From contig JAZQFC010000015.1 in NCBI GenBank assembly GCA_045539315.1, forward strand, positions 69,298 through 133,297: a stretch of DNA of 64,000 nucleotides. The letters are read 5' to 3'. Numbering within the stretch: the stretch's first letter is position 1; every line of letters begins with the position of its first letter. Below the pieces are notes generated by a model. The model saw only the letters and a program-made list of their open reading frames with translations. It was not told where the DNA came from and made no database searches. Position numbers and translations under genes: made by a program. This DNA is from RUG11462 sp045539315. GTDB lineage: Bacteria; Bacillota; Clostridia; Oscillospirales; Acutalibacteraceae. Shown here piece by piece: positions 41,088-49,695 of this stretch.

Positions 41088-43700
41088 TTATAATTTTGCT
41101 AACTGCTCGTCGATAAGGGCGATTTGAGATTTCATTTCAACCGCTTTTTCTTTCTCTGATTCAACTACATTTGCAGGCGCTTTTGCCAAGAAACCTTCGT
41201 TTGAAAGTTTTCTTTCAGTCAACTCCAACTTCTTAATAATCGCGTCTTTCTCTTTATTAAGACGAGCGCGCTCTGCCTCAAAATCAACCAATTCGCCGAG
41301 TGGAATATAAATTGTAGCGTCATTTGTAACGATAGAAACTGCGTTTTCAATAGTATGATTTTCTGCTACTTGCACTTCAGAGCCGCTAGCGAGTTTTGCA
41401 ATAACTGCGCTTGAAGTTTCAAAAATATCTTGTTTTGCAGTTGCAATATAAATTGCCGCCTTTTTAGAAGGAGCAACATTCATCTCGCTTCTGCGAGTTC
41501 TAATTGCTTTTACCGCTGACATAATGCTTTCAAACTGCTCTTCTTCTTTTGCGAAATTCAAGTTTTCATCATACTCTACCCAGTCGCTAATCATAATTGA
41601 TTCGCCATCGTGTGGTAATGACTGCCAGATTTCTTCTGTAATAAATGGCATAAATGGGTGCAAAAGTTTCATACAACCACTCATAACATATACTAAAACT
41701 GCTTTTGCAGTAGCACTATCTTCGCCATTTAATCTGATTTTTGCGATTTCAATATACCAGTCGCAGAAAACATCCCATATAAAATCATACAATTTTTGAA
41801 CGGCAAGACCGAGTTCAAATTTTTCAAGATTATCAGTTACTTCTTTAGCCAAAGTATTAAATTTAGAAATAATCCATTTATCTTCAACTGCTAAATTTTC
41901 AGGAATATAAGGCGCAGGTTCGTTTTCATCAAGGTTCATCAAGATAAATCTTGCCGCATTCCAAATTTTATTAGCAAAGTTACGAGATGCCTCTACCCTT
42001 TCAGGTAAGTATCTCATATCATTACCAGGGCTGTTACCTGTTGCAAGTGTAAATCGAAGCGCATCTGCACCATATTTGTCAATTTCTTGCAATGGGTCAA
42101 CACCATTACCCAAAGATTTTGACATTTTTCTACCCTGTGGGTCTCTTACAAGACCGTGAATAAGAACGGTTGAGAATGGTGGTTTGCCCATATGCTCAAT
42201 ACCGGAGAACATCATTCTAATTACCCAGAAGAAGATAATATCATAACCGGTAACTAATGTTGAAGTTGGATAGAAATAGTCAAGTTCTTCTGTTTTGTCA
42301 GGCCAACCGAGTGTTGAGAATGGCCATAATGCAGAACTAAACCATGTATCAAGAGTATCAGGGTCTTGAGTTACATTTTTGCTGCCGCATTTTGTACAAG
42401 TATCAACATCATCTTTAGATACGATAACTTCGCCACAGTCTGCGCAGTAGTAAACAGGAATTCTATGTCCCCACCAAAGTTGACGAGAGATACACCAGTC
42501 TTTAATATTCTCAAGCCAATGGAAATAGATTTTATCAAATCTTTCAGGAACAAACTTTGTTTCGCCATTTTTTACTGCCTCAATTGCAGGGCGCGCCAAT
42601 GGTTCCATTTTAACAAACCATTGTTTTGAAACTCTTGGCTCAACAGTAGTTGAACAACGATAGCAAGTACCAACATTGTGAGCATGGTCCTCAATTTTAA
42701 CAAGGAAACCGCCTTCTTCAAGGTCTTTAACAATGGCTTTTCTAGCCTCGTATCTATCTAAACCTGCATATTTTGGATAATCTTCAGTAATATGAGCGTC
42801 ATCAGTCATAACATTGATAATAGGAAGATTATGACGAAGACCTACTTCAAAGTCATTAGGGTCGTGAGCAGGGGTGATTTTAACAACACCTGTTCCAAAA
42901 TCAACTGCAACATAATCATCTGCTACAACAGGAATTTCTCTGCCTACAAGTGGCAAAGTAACTGTTTTGCCGATGATTTCTTTATATCTTTCATCATTTG
43001 GGTTAACTGCCACTGCAGTATCGCCAAGCAATGTTTCAGGACGAGTTGTTGCAAGTTCAACAAAGCCACTGCCATCTGTGAGTGGATAACGAAGATGCCA
43101 GAATTTGCCCGCTTGGTCTTCATACTCAACCTCTGCATCTGAAATAGAAGTAAGACATTTTGGACACCAGTTAATAATTCTCTCTCCGCGATAAATAAGA
43201 CCTTTTTCATATAGGTTTACAAACACTTCTTTAACCGCTTTATTACAGCCTTCGTCCATAGTAAAGCGTTCTCTTTTCCAGTCACAAGATGAGCCCATCT
43301 TTTTAAGTTGCTCAATAATTCTGCCACCGTATTGCTCTTTCCATTCCCAAGCGCGCTCTAAAAAGCCCTCACGGCCGAGTTCTTCTTTAGTAATACCCTC
43401 TTCGCGCATTTTTTCAACAATTTTAGCCTCTGTTGCAATAGATGCGTGGTCAGTACCAGGCAACCAAAGTGTTGAATAACCTTGCATTCTTTTAAAACGA
43501 ATCAAAATATCCTGCAAAGTATTATCAAGCGCATGGCCCATATGCAATTGACCTGTAATGTTTGGCGGTGGAATAACTATAGTATAAGGCTTTTTCTTTG
43601 CATCAACTTCTGCATGAAAATAATCGCCCTCTAACCAGAATTTATAGGTGCGGTCTTCTACCTCACCAGGATTATATTGTTTTGCTAGTTCTTTAGCCAT
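41088..43700 (-). CDS. valS: valyl-tRNA synthetase
   Basis: Class I synthetase charging tRNA-Val, with editing. In the 870 residues the HIGH motif reads HMGH within PPPNITGQLHMGHALDN (about 44-60), LPGTDHASIATE follows near 83-94, the editing domain has TTRPETLLGDTAVAVNP near 220-236, and KMSKSLGNGVDP is near 525-536. The C-terminal coiled coil (about 805-870) is the ValS-specific tRNA-binding arm. The -10 box is only about 40 bases before the start, so there is no room for a T-box, unlike many Firmicutes synthetase genes. Confidence 0.98.
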   Translation of the reverse strand: MAKELAKQYNPGEVEDRTYKFWLEGDYFHAEVDAKKKPYTIVIPPPNITGQLHMGHALDNTLQDILIRFKRMQGYSTLWLPGTDHASIATEAKIVEKMREEGITKEELGREGFLERAWEWKEQYGGRIIEQLKKMGSSCDWKRERFTMDEGCNKAVKEVFVNLYEKGLIYRGERIINWCPKCLTSISDAEVEYEDQAGKFWHLRYPLTDGSGFVELATTRPETLLGDTAVAVNPNDERYKEIIGKTVTLPLVGREIPVVADDYVAVDFGTGVVKITPAHDPNDFEVGLRHNLPIINVMTDDAHITEDYPKYAGLDRYEARKAIVKDLEEGGFLVKIEDHAHNVGTCYRCSTTVEPRVSKQWFVKMEPLARPAIEAVKNGETKFVPERFDKIYFHWLENIKDWCISRQLWWGHRIPVYYCADCGEVIVSKDDVDTCTKCGSKNVTQDPDTLDTWFSSALWPFSTLGWPDKTEELDYFYPTSTLVTGYDIIFFWVIRMMFSGIEHMGKPPFSTVLIHGLVRDPQGRKMSKSLGNGVDPLQEIDKYGADALRFTLATGNSPGNDMRYLPERVEASRNFANKIWNAARFILMNLDENEPAPYIPENLAVEDKWIISKFNTLAKEVTDNLEKFELGLAVQKLYDFIWDVFCDWYIEIAKIRLNGEDSATAKAVLVYVMSGCMKLLHPFMPFITEEIWQSLPHDGESIMISDWVEYDENLNFAKEEEQFESIMSAVKAIRTRRSEMNVAPSKKAAIYIATAKQDIFETSSAVIAKLASGSEVQVAENHTIENAVSIVTNDATIYIPLGELVDFEAERARLNKEKDAIIKKLELTERKLSNEGFLAKAPANVVESEKEKAVEMKSQIALIDEQLAKL

Positions 43701-43739
43701 AAAATAATACTTCCTTTAATTTAATTTACAATTATATTT

Positions 43740-43768
43740 ATAATAACATTATTTTAATATATTTTCAA
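43740..43768 (-). promoter_or_regulatory. valS promoter
   Basis: Minus-strand TTGAAA (43763-43768), 17-base spacer, TATTAT (43740-43745), directly after the terminator of the upstream gene. Confidence 0.75.
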
Positions 43769-43780
43769 GTATAAAAAGCA

Positions 43781-43811
43781 AAAACATCAAGCAAAAATGC
43801 TTGATGTTTTT
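43781..43811 (-). terminator. terminator of the GH106-like gene
   Basis: Perfect 12-bp stem (43781-43792 / 43799-43810) with a 6-base loop, then TTTTTG on the minus strand. Confidence 0.8.
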
Positions 43812-43832
43812 AAAATTTTACACTATTCAATA

Positions 43833-46829
43833 TTATTTTACCATTGGCGCTCTTAAAATGCCTTGTTCCCAAGGGAGATAATCATCTGTCCACTCATCGC
43901 CCCATGTGCGCCATGACTGTGAGCCAAACCAACCGTATTTATCATGCAACACATTATGAAGTTGACCAAATGTGTTAATTCTTGTGCCATAAAATCTTAA
44001 TGTAATATTCTTCTTACCTGAAATATCAATTGTATATGGACTATAAATAATTTGACCTAAAGACTCGCCTTCTGATAATACTTCTATCAAGCCGCCTTTA
44101 TAATGTGGAATAAATAATTTTTCGCCATTTACATTTTTAAGATGATATTCAAGATTATCGCCATAGAAAAGCAAACCTTGGTTTGAAATATCGCCGAAAT
44201 TAAGAAGTTTTGGCAACTTATCAATATAAGGTGATTTCTTATCATAAACGCCGAATTTACCGAGAATATACATATTTTCTGTACAAGTTGTTTCGCCAAA
44301 AGGCATTTCAACTATCAATGTATTAACGCCTTTTTTAATAACACCTAAATTAACCTTATCAATGCATTTATCAACATACCAACCAACCGGTGTATTATCA
44401 ACAGGTTTACCATTGAATGTGATAGTACAGTCTTTTGCGTTTTCAAGCGCTAAAACTGCTTCTTTATATTTAATATTGCTCTTAATTTGACATTTTAATG
44501 TGACTTTATGAGTGATTTTCTCGGCTTTATCTGTTACCCAAGGTTGAGCGGCGCCCTCGCCTCTTTCTCTAAAGCCAAGCCTTGCACACAGTTCATTATC
44601 TTTTCTAATAATATCACAAATAGGCTCAAATTCGCCATCATCAAGTTTAAACTCTGCTTTATCAATTAAATACACATTGTCATCTAAAAGTGTATATGCT
44701 GCTTGAGGGCTTAATGAAGTGATAAATTCTGCTGACAGTTCAGGCTTTTTAATCGCTTCTTTATCCATTTCATTGCCTAATTTCAACATTACGCTATCGT
44801 GAGCAAAAACTTTGAGATAAACATAAGTATAGCCATCTTTGATTTCATAATTAACCGTATAAACCTCGCCATTTTCACAGTTATATTCAGTTGGAATATA
44901 CTCGCCTTTGATTATAACAGTTAATTTATGCATATCAGTTTCTTCAATGCTTGGGTCAACTGCTTTTGCAAAGAACAACCATTTATCATCGCCATCTACA
45001 CGCATTTGAGCGCAGTAATCACGAGAAATAACGCCATTTTCTTTAATAGCATAATCTCTATATTCTTCGATAGTATCAATGATTTTTTCAATACCATAAG
45101 GTTTTGTTTCAAACAATTTATACAACTCATTTGGCACAATTGAACGCTTACCATCCATATATTTTGGAGAGTTGCCAAAAGCAATTACCCTACCCTTTTG
45201 CTCTTTTACAGTTTTAAGCACTTCAACAGTTGTTGATTTTAAAGTGAGCATTTCTGGAATAATTAAAACATCATATTCCATTTTATCAACAACAAATTTG
45301 CCATTTGAAAAATGAACATTTTGCTTATCAAAATTGCTTTCTGAAACAAAGTCAAAATCAACATGGTTTTTAACAAGTCTTTCAACTAATCTGTTAAATT
45401 CTTTGCTGATTTCTTCTACCTTATGATGAGTGTTTTCATATGTGCCAAGAGTTAACCACAAATTGCGAATTGGGTGCAAAACAGCCACCTTAACATCTGC
45501 TTTACCCCTTGTAAGAATAGTATTAACTCTTGCAAAATAATCTTCAATTAAATGATATTTTTTATACCAAGCCGCTTGATAACTAATAGATGCAGGATAA
45601 TCTCTTTTTGCCTCGCCATTCATAGAAACCCATGATAAATGAGGCACACGCAAAGTTACGCCGAGTGCTGCTTGCCAGTCACCATGGAGTTTATGACCTC
45701 TGAAATCAAAGTCCCAGTTAGTTACGCCATCTAACTCACAAAGCACACCTTCTGCGCCTTTTTGACGGCTTACTGACTGCGCTTGTTTTGCAGTTAAAAA
45801 CTCGTGACCATTCATAAGCATATCAATACCAGGCATTGTAAAACCAACATAATCACGCATTGCATCGCCAACTGATAATGTTTGCGAAAGTAAAGTTTGT
45901 TCGCCTAAAACGTGACCTGTCATAGCGATGTTGTTATTTTCACACCACTCACCATATTGGTCGAAAAAGTTTTCAGCAAAAAATTCTGATACTAATTCAT
46001 AAAAATTATATCTTGTTTGAGAATAGTCTCCTTTTTTCTCAAAGAAAATTTCAGGTAATGTATCAAAAATATCTGCGCCATATTTCTCAAGATATGTAGT
46101 ATCAAAGCCTTCAGTCCAAGGCAACATAAAGTTATCATTAATATGGTCAAAAACATTTACTCTTGTATATTGAGGCTCATCGGTAAAAATTGATGGAATT
46201 GATTTTGAGAATTCTTTGCCTAAATTTTCTTTATATGCATTATGAGTAACATCTAAAAATTTTGCAATTGCTTTTTTACTCAAAACGTCAACATAACATT
46301 GATTATTAAACCAACCGTTGCCTGCTTGCTCTTTATCAACATATGCATACCAAACCTGATATTTAGCAGACTCTTCATCTGCAATTCTTTTATAATTAAA
46401 AGTATTATCAGTATTAAATTTTAAATCATAAATAGCAACTAATTTTGCGTTATACTCTATTTTTGTTGTTCTGAATTTTAGGTACATTTGACGATATTCT
46501 TCATGCTTTGTAACAAAGCCACCGCCCGCGCCTGATGGCCAACGGTCTTCATCATACAAATATGTAAGCAAATCTTCTTTTTTGCCTTTTCTATTACAAC
46601 TGCTAATAAGTGAGAAAAATTTCTTTGATAAATATGGGGTTGCCATTCCAACTCTTGAATGAATATGATAACCACCAAAGCCCATTTCTTTAAAAATTTC
46701 TATTTGACGAAGCAATTCTTGCTTGTCAAGTTTTGTATTCCAAGCCCAAAATGGCGCCGCTCTATAATGCTTACTTGGACTTTTAAAATTTTCTTTAGTG
46801 AATGAATTTTTAGATTCAGGATAAAACAT
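43833..46829 (-). CDS. large GH106-like putative glycoside hydrolase
   Basis: 998-residue cytoplasmic protein (no signal peptide). The N-terminus has APFWAWNTKLDKQELLRQI near 25-43 and GFGGYHIHSRVGMATPYLS near 50-68, the opening pattern of the family around GH106 alpha-L-rhamnosidases. YLYDEDRWPSGAGGG near 90-104 and DEPQYTRVN near 217 (a likely catalytic-region glutamate) follow. The middle has a barrel and GATase-like segment, and the C-terminal 300 residues look like galactose-binding beta-sandwiches. Many relatives have no known substrate, so rhamnosidase is only the nearest label. Monocistronic, with its own promoter and terminator. Confidence 0.7.
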   Translation of the reverse strand: MFYPESKNSFTKENFKSPSKHYRAAPFWAWNTKLDKQELLRQIEIFKEMGFGGYHIHSRVGMATPYLSKKFFSLISSCNRKGKKEDLLTYLYDEDRWPSGAGGGFVTKHEEYRQMYLKFRTTKIEYNAKLVAIYDLKFNTDNTFNYKRIADEESAKYQVWYAYVDKEQAGNGWFNNQCYVDVLSKKAIAKFLDVTHNAYKENLGKEFSKSIPSIFTDEPQYTRVNVFDHINDNFMLPWTEGFDTTYLEKYGADIFDTLPEIFFEKKGDYSQTRYNFYELVSEFFAENFFDQYGEWCENNNIAMTGHVLGEQTLLSQTLSVGDAMRDYVGFTMPGIDMLMNGHEFLTAKQAQSVSRQKGAEGVLCELDGVTNWDFDFRGHKLHGDWQAALGVTLRVPHLSWVSMNGEAKRDYPASISYQAAWYKKYHLIEDYFARVNTILTRGKADVKVAVLHPIRNLWLTLGTYENTHHKVEEISKEFNRLVERLVKNHVDFDFVSESNFDKQNVHFSNGKFVVDKMEYDVLIIPEMLTLKSTTVEVLKTVKEQKGRVIAFGNSPKYMDGKRSIVPNELYKLFETKPYGIEKIIDTIEEYRDYAIKENGVISRDYCAQMRVDGDDKWLFFAKAVDPSIEETDMHKLTVIIKGEYIPTEYNCENGEVYTVNYEIKDGYTYVYLKVFAHDSVMLKLGNEMDKEAIKKPELSAEFITSLSPQAAYTLLDDNVYLIDKAEFKLDDGEFEPICDIIRKDNELCARLGFRERGEGAAQPWVTDKAEKITHKVTLKCQIKSNIKYKEAVLALENAKDCTITFNGKPVDNTPVGWYVDKCIDKVNLGVIKKGVNTLIVEMPFGETTCTENMYILGKFGVYDKKSPYIDKLPKLLNFGDISNQGLLFYGDNLEYHLKNVNGEKLFIPHYKGGLIEVLSEGESLGQIIYSPYTIDISGKKNITLRFYGTRINTFGQLHNVLHDKYGWFGSQSWRTWGDEWTDDYLPWEQGILRAPMVK

Positions 46830-46867
46830 AATTTTTCCTCACTTTTTACTTTTATTTTACTGTTTTT

Positions 46868-46896
46868 ATTATACACAATAAAGTTTTAAGTTTCAA
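46868..46896 (-). promoter_or_regulatory. promoter of the GH106-like gene
   Basis: Minus-strand TTGAAA (46891-46896), 17-base spacer, TATAAT (46868-46873); GAGG precedes the ATG at 46829. Confidence 0.8.
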
Positions 46897-46922
46897 CATA
46901 TATTTTTAAAAAATAATGAAAA

Positions 46923-46945
46923 AAGCGAGACAAAATGCCTCGCTT
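46923..46945 (-). terminator. terminator of the 111-aa protein gene
   Basis: AAGCGAG (46923-46929) pairs with CTCGCTT (46939-46945); on the minus strand it is followed by TTTTC. It overlaps the stop codon at 46944-46946. Confidence 0.65.
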
Positions 46946-47279
46946 ATTTTTGATAAAATTCTATTGGTAATTTATCTTTGCCTTGATTTACAAATTCTGA
47001 ATACTGAAACTCTAACCACTCAACCATTTCTGTTCTGCCCTCTTGAGTGCCGGCGAATGTTTTAGTAAGATGCTCGGCAGTTTTATCAAGTTGAGAAATG
47101 CTATCATAAACCTCGGCAACTAATTCATTGCCCTCATCTTTTCTATAAAAATTAATGCAAAATAAAAACGCATTAGTTTGAATATATGTTGCGCCAACGC
47201 TACCTGTATATTTATTGCCCACTTTTGCCCAAGGGTTTGACTCAAACCAATTTAAAGCAGGAATATCAAACTTACTCAT
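46944..47279 (-). CDS. small protein of unknown function (111 aa)
   Basis: The ATG at 47279 (AAAGGAG about 9 bases upstream) gives 111 residues; a longer upstream frame would run through a hairpin and is unlikely. The product is soluble and acidic, with no signal peptide or membrane segment. It begins with SKFDIPALNWFESNPWAKVGN, a tryptophan-rich start, and continues as mixed helices. I recognise no domain. It lies about 30 bases after an intrinsic-terminator-like hairpin that itself follows a 40-codon ORF, suggesting attenuation. Confidence 0.6.
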   Translation of the reverse strand: MSKFDIPALNWFESNPWAKVGNKYTGSVGATYIQTNAFLFCINFYRKDEGNELVAEVYDSISQLDKTAEHLTKTFAGTQEGRTEMVEWLEFQYSEFVNQGKDKLPIEFYQK

Positions 47280-47308
47280 TATAAAAACTCCTTTAATAAA
47301 CAGAAAAA

Positions 47309-47327
47309 GAGCGACAAAAAGTCGCTC
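47309..47327 (-). terminator. terminator/attenuator between the 40-aa ORF and the 111-aa gene
   Basis: Perfect 7-bp stem GAGCGAC / GTCGCTC with a 5-base loop, followed on the minus strand by TTTTTCTG. No promoter is visible between it and the gene starting at 47279, so expression of that gene requires read-through. Confidence 0.65.
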
Positions 47328-47366
47328 AATAAACCTTGTCAAAAGGCTACTCTCAAAAATTACTTT

Positions 47367-47489
47367 TTATTCAAATGGATCCTCTACCCATGGATCGTTA
47401 TCAGGACTTGAAGTAATAATGTCTTCAGAGCCAAATTTGATAATCATAATTTGAGGTTTTACATACTCATCTTTTTTACCAACAAACAT
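47367..47489 (-). CDS. 40-residue small protein with a strong promoter
   Basis: This frame is too short for the usual cut-off. It has AAAGGAG 10 bases before the ATG at 47489 and a good promoter at 47534-47562. The product starts MFVGKKDEYVKPQIMIIKF and ends GSEDIITSSPDNDPWVEDPFE. The pattern of a basic start, YxxPxIxIIxF, then EDIITSS and an acidic, tryptophan-containing tail recurs, as I recall it, in small uncharacterised Firmicutes proteins. No cysteines are present. It could be a leader peptide, a RiPP-like precursor or a free microprotein; none is proven. Confidence 0.65.
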   Translation of the reverse strand: MFVGKKDEYVKPQIMIIKFGSEDIITSSPDNDPWVEDPFE

Positions 47490-47533
47490 TATATATAAAC
47501 TCCTTTGCGAAAATATACATATCTACATTTGGT

Positions 47534-47562
47534 ATTTTAACACACAATAATACAAAATGCAA
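47534..47562 (-). promoter_or_regulatory. promoter of the 40-aa ORF
   Basis: Minus-strand TTGCAT (47557-47562), 17-base spacer ending TGT, TAAAAT (47534-47539), giving an extended -10. Confidence 0.65.
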
Positions 47563-47580
47563 GTGTTTTTTAAAAAATTT

Positions 47581-48333
47581 TTAAAAAAATTTTAATAGTA
47601 ACATTTTACCAATTGCTAACAGTTCTCGAGAGTAGTATGAAGCGGTGAAATACCACCTTGTTTTAACGGAAATTGCGCTACTATTCAAGCCATTTTCTTT
47701 TGCAAAACAAAAAGACCTAAATTGATGAAAACCATCTGTTGCAATAGCAACATTGGTGTTTAAATTATTATCTTTTATTATTTTTGATGAAAACTTTATA
47801 TTTTCATCGGTATTAACAGATTTATCTTCAATAAAAATTCTATCTTCATCAACACCTTGGCTTACAAGATATGTTTTTATAGCCTCGGCTTCACTAATGC
47901 TCTCGCCCTGCCCTTTTCCACCTGAAGCAATAATTTTTGAATCAGGGTTTTCATTAATATATTCCAAAGCGGTGTTCATTCTATCATAAAGCATTAATGT
48001 TGGTCTTGTTCCACGAACTTGACAACCTAATATAACAACAGTTGAATTAGTTTCAGGTTTTGCATATGAATGTTTTATCATAACGCCTAAAAGCGCACAA
48101 ACGATTACAACGCCTATACAAAATACACTTGTTACTACTGCGGTTAAAACTTTAAATTTTTCAAATAAAAATGCAAGATACTGCGGTTTTATGCAAAATA
48201 AAATCACAACCGCTAAAATTGGCAATGGATACAACATTCCAATATGCACTACGTTTTTATACAGTGGACCTAATAGCCAAACAAATAACAAAACTGAAAT
48301 TACGCAAATTATTGCTCTGATTATTTTCATCAT
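47581..48333 (-). CDS. YdcF/SanA-like DUF218 membrane protein
   Basis: 250 residues. Three or four hydrophobic segments (about 5-24, 30-52, 62-88) are followed by a DUF218 domain: VVILGCQVRGTRPTLMLYDRM near 98-118, IIASGGKGQGESISEAEAI near 134-152 and FIEDKSVNTDENI near 167-179. The family includes SanA and ElyC, linked to envelope integrity in E. coli, but the biochemical role is not settled. It follows the YkgJ-type and DUF2156 genes at short spacing, so the three probably form one transcript. Confidence 0.82.
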   Translation of the reverse strand: MMKIIRAIICVISVLLFVWLLGPLYKNVVHIGMLYPLPILAVVILFCIKPQYLAFLFEKFKVLTAVVTSVFCIGVVIVCALLGVMIKHSYAKPETNSTVVILGCQVRGTRPTLMLYDRMNTALEYINENPDSKIIASGGKGQGESISEAEAIKTYLVSQGVDEDRIFIEDKSVNTDENIKFSSKIIKDNNLNTNVAIATDGFHQFRSFCFAKENGLNSSAISVKTRWYFTASYYSRELLAIGKMLLLKFF

Positions 48334-48342
48334 ACCTTCCTC

Positions 48343-48810
48343 TTATAATTCAAGTAAAACCTCATAATCATCTTTTAAATCATTTATAATATAAGGATTT
48401 TTGTTTATATACTCTACAATTTCATCTTTCAAACCACTTTTCAAAAGATTTCTAATGCTTTCATATGAACTTGAAAAATTCGGGCAAAGTTTTGCAATTG
48501 CAAGAACTTTTTTGCCATTATTATTCATAACTCTTAAAGGCCAGATTTTGCAGTCAAAAGGTTTATTTTCATCATCTAAAACGCAACCTGTTTTTTTACT
48601 ATGAAATGGGCAAAACTTGGTTTCATCGCCTTCAAATTCAAGGTCATACTTATAGCAACCATCTATTTCAACAGTTTTTATGCCTTTATTATCTAACTGC
48701 AATTTTAAATTTTTGTTGATAACAGGGATTTCCCATTCATCGCTCTTTTCAAACTCGCAACAAATTTTGCAATTTGCACAAGTAGATTTTTCAAGAACTT
48801 TTTTAAGCAT
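48343..48810 (-). CDS. YkgJ-family cysteine-cluster protein
   Basis: 155 residues from the ATG at 48810, which overlaps the stop of the upstream gene; a TTG 24 bases earlier is a weaker choice. The cysteines form the family pattern CANCKICC near the N-terminus, CPFHSKKTGCVLDD near 66-79 and FDCKIWPLR near 86-94, suited to binding a metal or iron-sulfur cluster. Some members of this broad family are linked to flagellin or rRNA processing but most are uncharacterised. It is coupled to the DUF2156 acyltransferase-like gene. Confidence 0.75.
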   Translation of the reverse strand: MLKKVLEKSTCANCKICCEFEKSDEWEIPVINKNLKLQLDNKGIKTVEIDGCYKYDLEFEGDETKFCPFHSKKTGCVLDDENKPFDCKIWPLRVMNNNGKKVLAIAKLCPNFSSSYESIRNLLKSGLKDEIVEYINKNPYIINDLKDDYEVLLEL

Positions 48811-49684
48811 TAATTCTCGCCTCGAACTTTTCAACTAATTTTATTGGTTTATAAGAAAGTTTTGCTTTGCGAAGCCCCTCTTCGCCATTGTCTTCTTCAC
48901 GATTAATATATTTAAAGCCAACGCAATTATGCTTTGCAAACTCATTATTTATAATTTGATAACCGCCCTTTATTTTATCATCAGCCTTTTCAAAATGAAT
49001 AACAAAAGTATCATCGGTTAATCTCTCGCCAATGCTATAAGCGATAACTTTGTCTTCTCTTCTAATAAGCCCACCAACAAGCCCTAATTCGCTAAAATGC
49101 GATAGCGCTGTATTAGCGGCACCGATTTCTTTTCTCATTTCAATATTAGATGAAGCATCACGCTCATCACTCCAATTCAAATTAAGCGCGATACACTCAT
49201 CTATATTTGACTTTGAAATATCTTCATAAACCCAATTAGGATTATCGCAAAATCTTTTAATTAGGTTTCTTTTTGACTGATATTTTTTACCTGAAAGAGA
49301 AATCAGGTTTTCTGATAAATACAAATAATCGCTTTCATCTCGATTTGAAGAAAATGAGAATTTCCCTGGGAAATTCTCATTTATAAACGGTATATGATAA
49401 TCAAGAATACCTCGAAAAACTGTTTTTTCCTTTTCTAAATTCATAATATGCTTCATAGCATTAATTATGTCTTTAGAGTCCCCTATTGGAAAATTATAAA
49501 CAGTTTCATGTTGCCTTTGTGTTTTAGCAACATATGTGTTCTCAATTATATCGAACGAGGAGTTGAACACATCTTGCCAGATAAAATTACAAGCGAAGGT
49601 GTATTCACACCCCATTCTTTTGTTGTTTTCAAAAAAGCGATTAAATTTAGGTTTATCCTCTATTAATAGTTTTCTAAAACTCAC
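48803..49684 (-). CDS. DUF2156 GNAT-fold protein (LPG-synthase C-terminal-like)
   Basis: 293-residue soluble protein of the DUF2156 family, the fold found in the catalytic C-terminal domain of phosphatidylglycerol lysyltransferase. Visible are CEYTFACNFIWQDVF near 26-40, DYLYLSENLISLSGKKYQSKRNLIKRF near 129-155 and FVIHFEKADDKIKGGYQIINNEFA near 223-246. The start is GTG at 49684 with AAGGAAGG upstream. The membrane domain of MprF is absent, so a free aminoacyltransferase or acyltransferase is likely, substrate unknown. It shares an operon with the YkgJ-like and DUF218 genes. Confidence 0.82.
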   Translation of the reverse strand: MSFRKLLIEDKPKFNRFFENNKRMGCEYTFACNFIWQDVFNSSFDIIENTYVAKTQRQHETVYNFPIGDSKDIINAMKHIMNLEKEKTVFRGILDYHIPFINENFPGKFSFSSNRDESDYLYLSENLISLSGKKYQSKRNLIKRFCDNPNWVYEDISKSNIDECIALNLNWSDERDASSNIEMRKEIGAANTALSHFSELGLVGGLIRREDKVIAYSIGERLTDDTFVIHFEKADDKIKGGYQIINNEFAKHNCVGFKYINREEDNGEEGLRKAKLSYKPIKLVEKFEARINA

Positions 49685-49695
49685 TTAAACCTTCC

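Noticed and set aside
43833..46829. Calling the protein a definite alpha-L-rhamnosidase
   Set aside because: Only the N-terminal pattern is shared with GH106; catalytic residues could not be confirmed by eye.
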